Assembly: GCA_015066665.1 (NCBI GenBank)
Contig: SVNX01000008.1
Span: 1 to 64,000, forward strand
DNA length: 64,000 nucleotides
Direction of reading: 5' to 3'
From: Ruminococcus sp.
Lineage (GTDB): Bacteria; Bacillota; Clostridia; Oscillospirales; Ruminococcaceae
In this document: positions 63,443 to 64,000 of the stretch, one piece after another
How positions within the stretch are numbered: position 1 is the first letter of the stretch
How the letters are laid out: every line of letters begins with the position of its first letter
The notes under the pieces: generated by a model
Database searches by the model: none
Seen by the model: only the letters and a program-made list of their open reading frames with translations
What the model was told of the DNA's origin: nothing
Translations under genes and position numbers: made by a program

Positions 63443-64000
63443 TTATTTTGTCTTCTCTTTCTTACCGGAAGCAAGTGTTTTGGCAGTGCCTGACTTGGCG
63501 GTCTTCTTGGCCTTTGCCGGTACATGCTTGAGATAGAGCACGGACAGCGGCGGCAGGGTCAGGGAGATGCACTGATCGAAGCCATGCATGCCGTATTCGA
63601 TGGTTTCACAGGACTTCTTGGCGAGGCCGTCGCCGCCGAATTCCTTGGCATCGGTGCTGAAGAGCAGCTCATACTTACCCTCAAACGGCACGCCGATCTT
63701 GTAATCCTCGCGGCCGACGGGCACAAAATTGCACACAGCAATCACCTCACTGCCGTCATCCGCAATGCGGCGGAAGGCAATGACGCTCTGCTTGTAGTCA
63801 TCGTGAGAAATCCAGCTGAAGCCGCTCCACGAATCGTCATTGTCCCAGAGAGCGGGGCTGTCGAGGTAGAGCTTGTTGAGCTTGGCGGTGAAATCCTGCA
63901 TCTGGGCATGTTCCTTCTGCTCAAGCAGATGCCAGTCGAGCTGGGTCTGATAATTCCACTCGTTCTTCTGGGCGAATTCCTGACCCATGAAGAGCATCTT
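63443..64000 (-). CDS. glgB: 1,4-alpha-glucan branching enzyme, C-terminal part (cut by the right edge)
   Basis: The frame is open to the end of the window. LLFMGQEFAQKNEWNYQTQLDWHLL is the end of the catalytic barrel of GH13 branching enzymes, followed by the C-terminal beta domain. The last about 20 residues are a Lys-rich tail not typical of the family. It lies 78 nt upstream of glgC in the same operon. Confidence 0.92.
   Translation of the reverse strand, partial: KMLFMGQEFAQKNEWNYQTQLDWHLLEQKEHAQMQDFTAKLNKLYLDSPALWDNDDSWSGFSWISHDDYKQSVIAFRRIADDGSEVIAVCNFVPVGREDYKIGVPFEGKYELLFSTDAKEFGGDGLAKKSCETIEYGMHGFDQCISLTLPPLSVLYLKHVPAKAKKTAKSGTAKTLASGKKEKTK

Overview
The window looks like a chromosomal segment of a Gram-positive, spore-lineage gut or rumen clostridium of the Ruminococcus type (Oscillospirales). 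Evidence: spo0A with a 0A box in its promoter, near-consensus TTGACA-17-TATAAT promoters with strong AGGAGG ribosome binding sites, a paired GlgC/GlgD glycogen system, and a cluster of type-I dockerin and cohesin modules. Genus assignment is inference; no rRNA gene body is inside the window.

Layout. 1-377: two strong leftward promoters and a leader that look like the start of an rRNA operon off the left edge. 418-9491 (minus): a complete arginine operon argG-H-C-J-B-D-F, carrying three small passenger genes. 10039-13150: spo0A, an ECF sigma factor with a membrane partner that carries cohesin-like and dockerin-like modules, and a small conserved protein. 13283-15516: GC-rich repeats and an ABC-F ATPase with a degenerate second site. 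15629-20515: FMN-riboswitch-controlled riboflavin operon ribD-E-BA-H plus a HAD phosphatase that may supply the missing dephosphorylation step. 20527-27613: NSS transporter, ECF/zinc anti-sigma pair, rhomboid protease with a phosphoribosyltransferase-like protein, and a DUF6291-type protein. 27637-36549 (minus): a Ser/Thr phosphorylation operon with two PP2C phosphatases, an FHA protein and two transmembrane kinases, one with a solute-binding-protein-like ectodomain and one with six PASTA, four Ig-like (BIG2) and a terminal cohesin-like domain. 36880-42798: secreted dockerin proteins, rfbB, a DUF5662 protein, and an operon of a 31-residue peptide, a C70-type cysteine protease and a membrane-anchored protein. 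42840-50060 (minus): rel, recJ, mntP, tgt. 50351-55828: dockerin-bearing beta-helix and C39-like proteins. 55872-57385: a structured RNA and an SPFH protein. 57488-64000 (minus): cysK, XRE regulator, GNAT, and glycogen genes glgB-C-D-A, glgB being cut by the right edge.

Two themes stand out. First, extracellular cohesin/dockerin modules appear not only on secreted enzymes (mostly peptidases here) but also on membrane signalling proteins (kinase and sigma partner), which suggests cellulosome-like docking coupled to signalling. Second, a dispersed GC-rich intergenic element with three consecutive hairpins and a four-tract G-quadruplex motif is present about eleven times, with stem changes that preserve pairing; a second palindromic repeat has inserted into the 3' end of recJ and supplies its last residues and stop codon. 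No CRISPR array, transposase, prophage structural gene or complete tRNA was seen.
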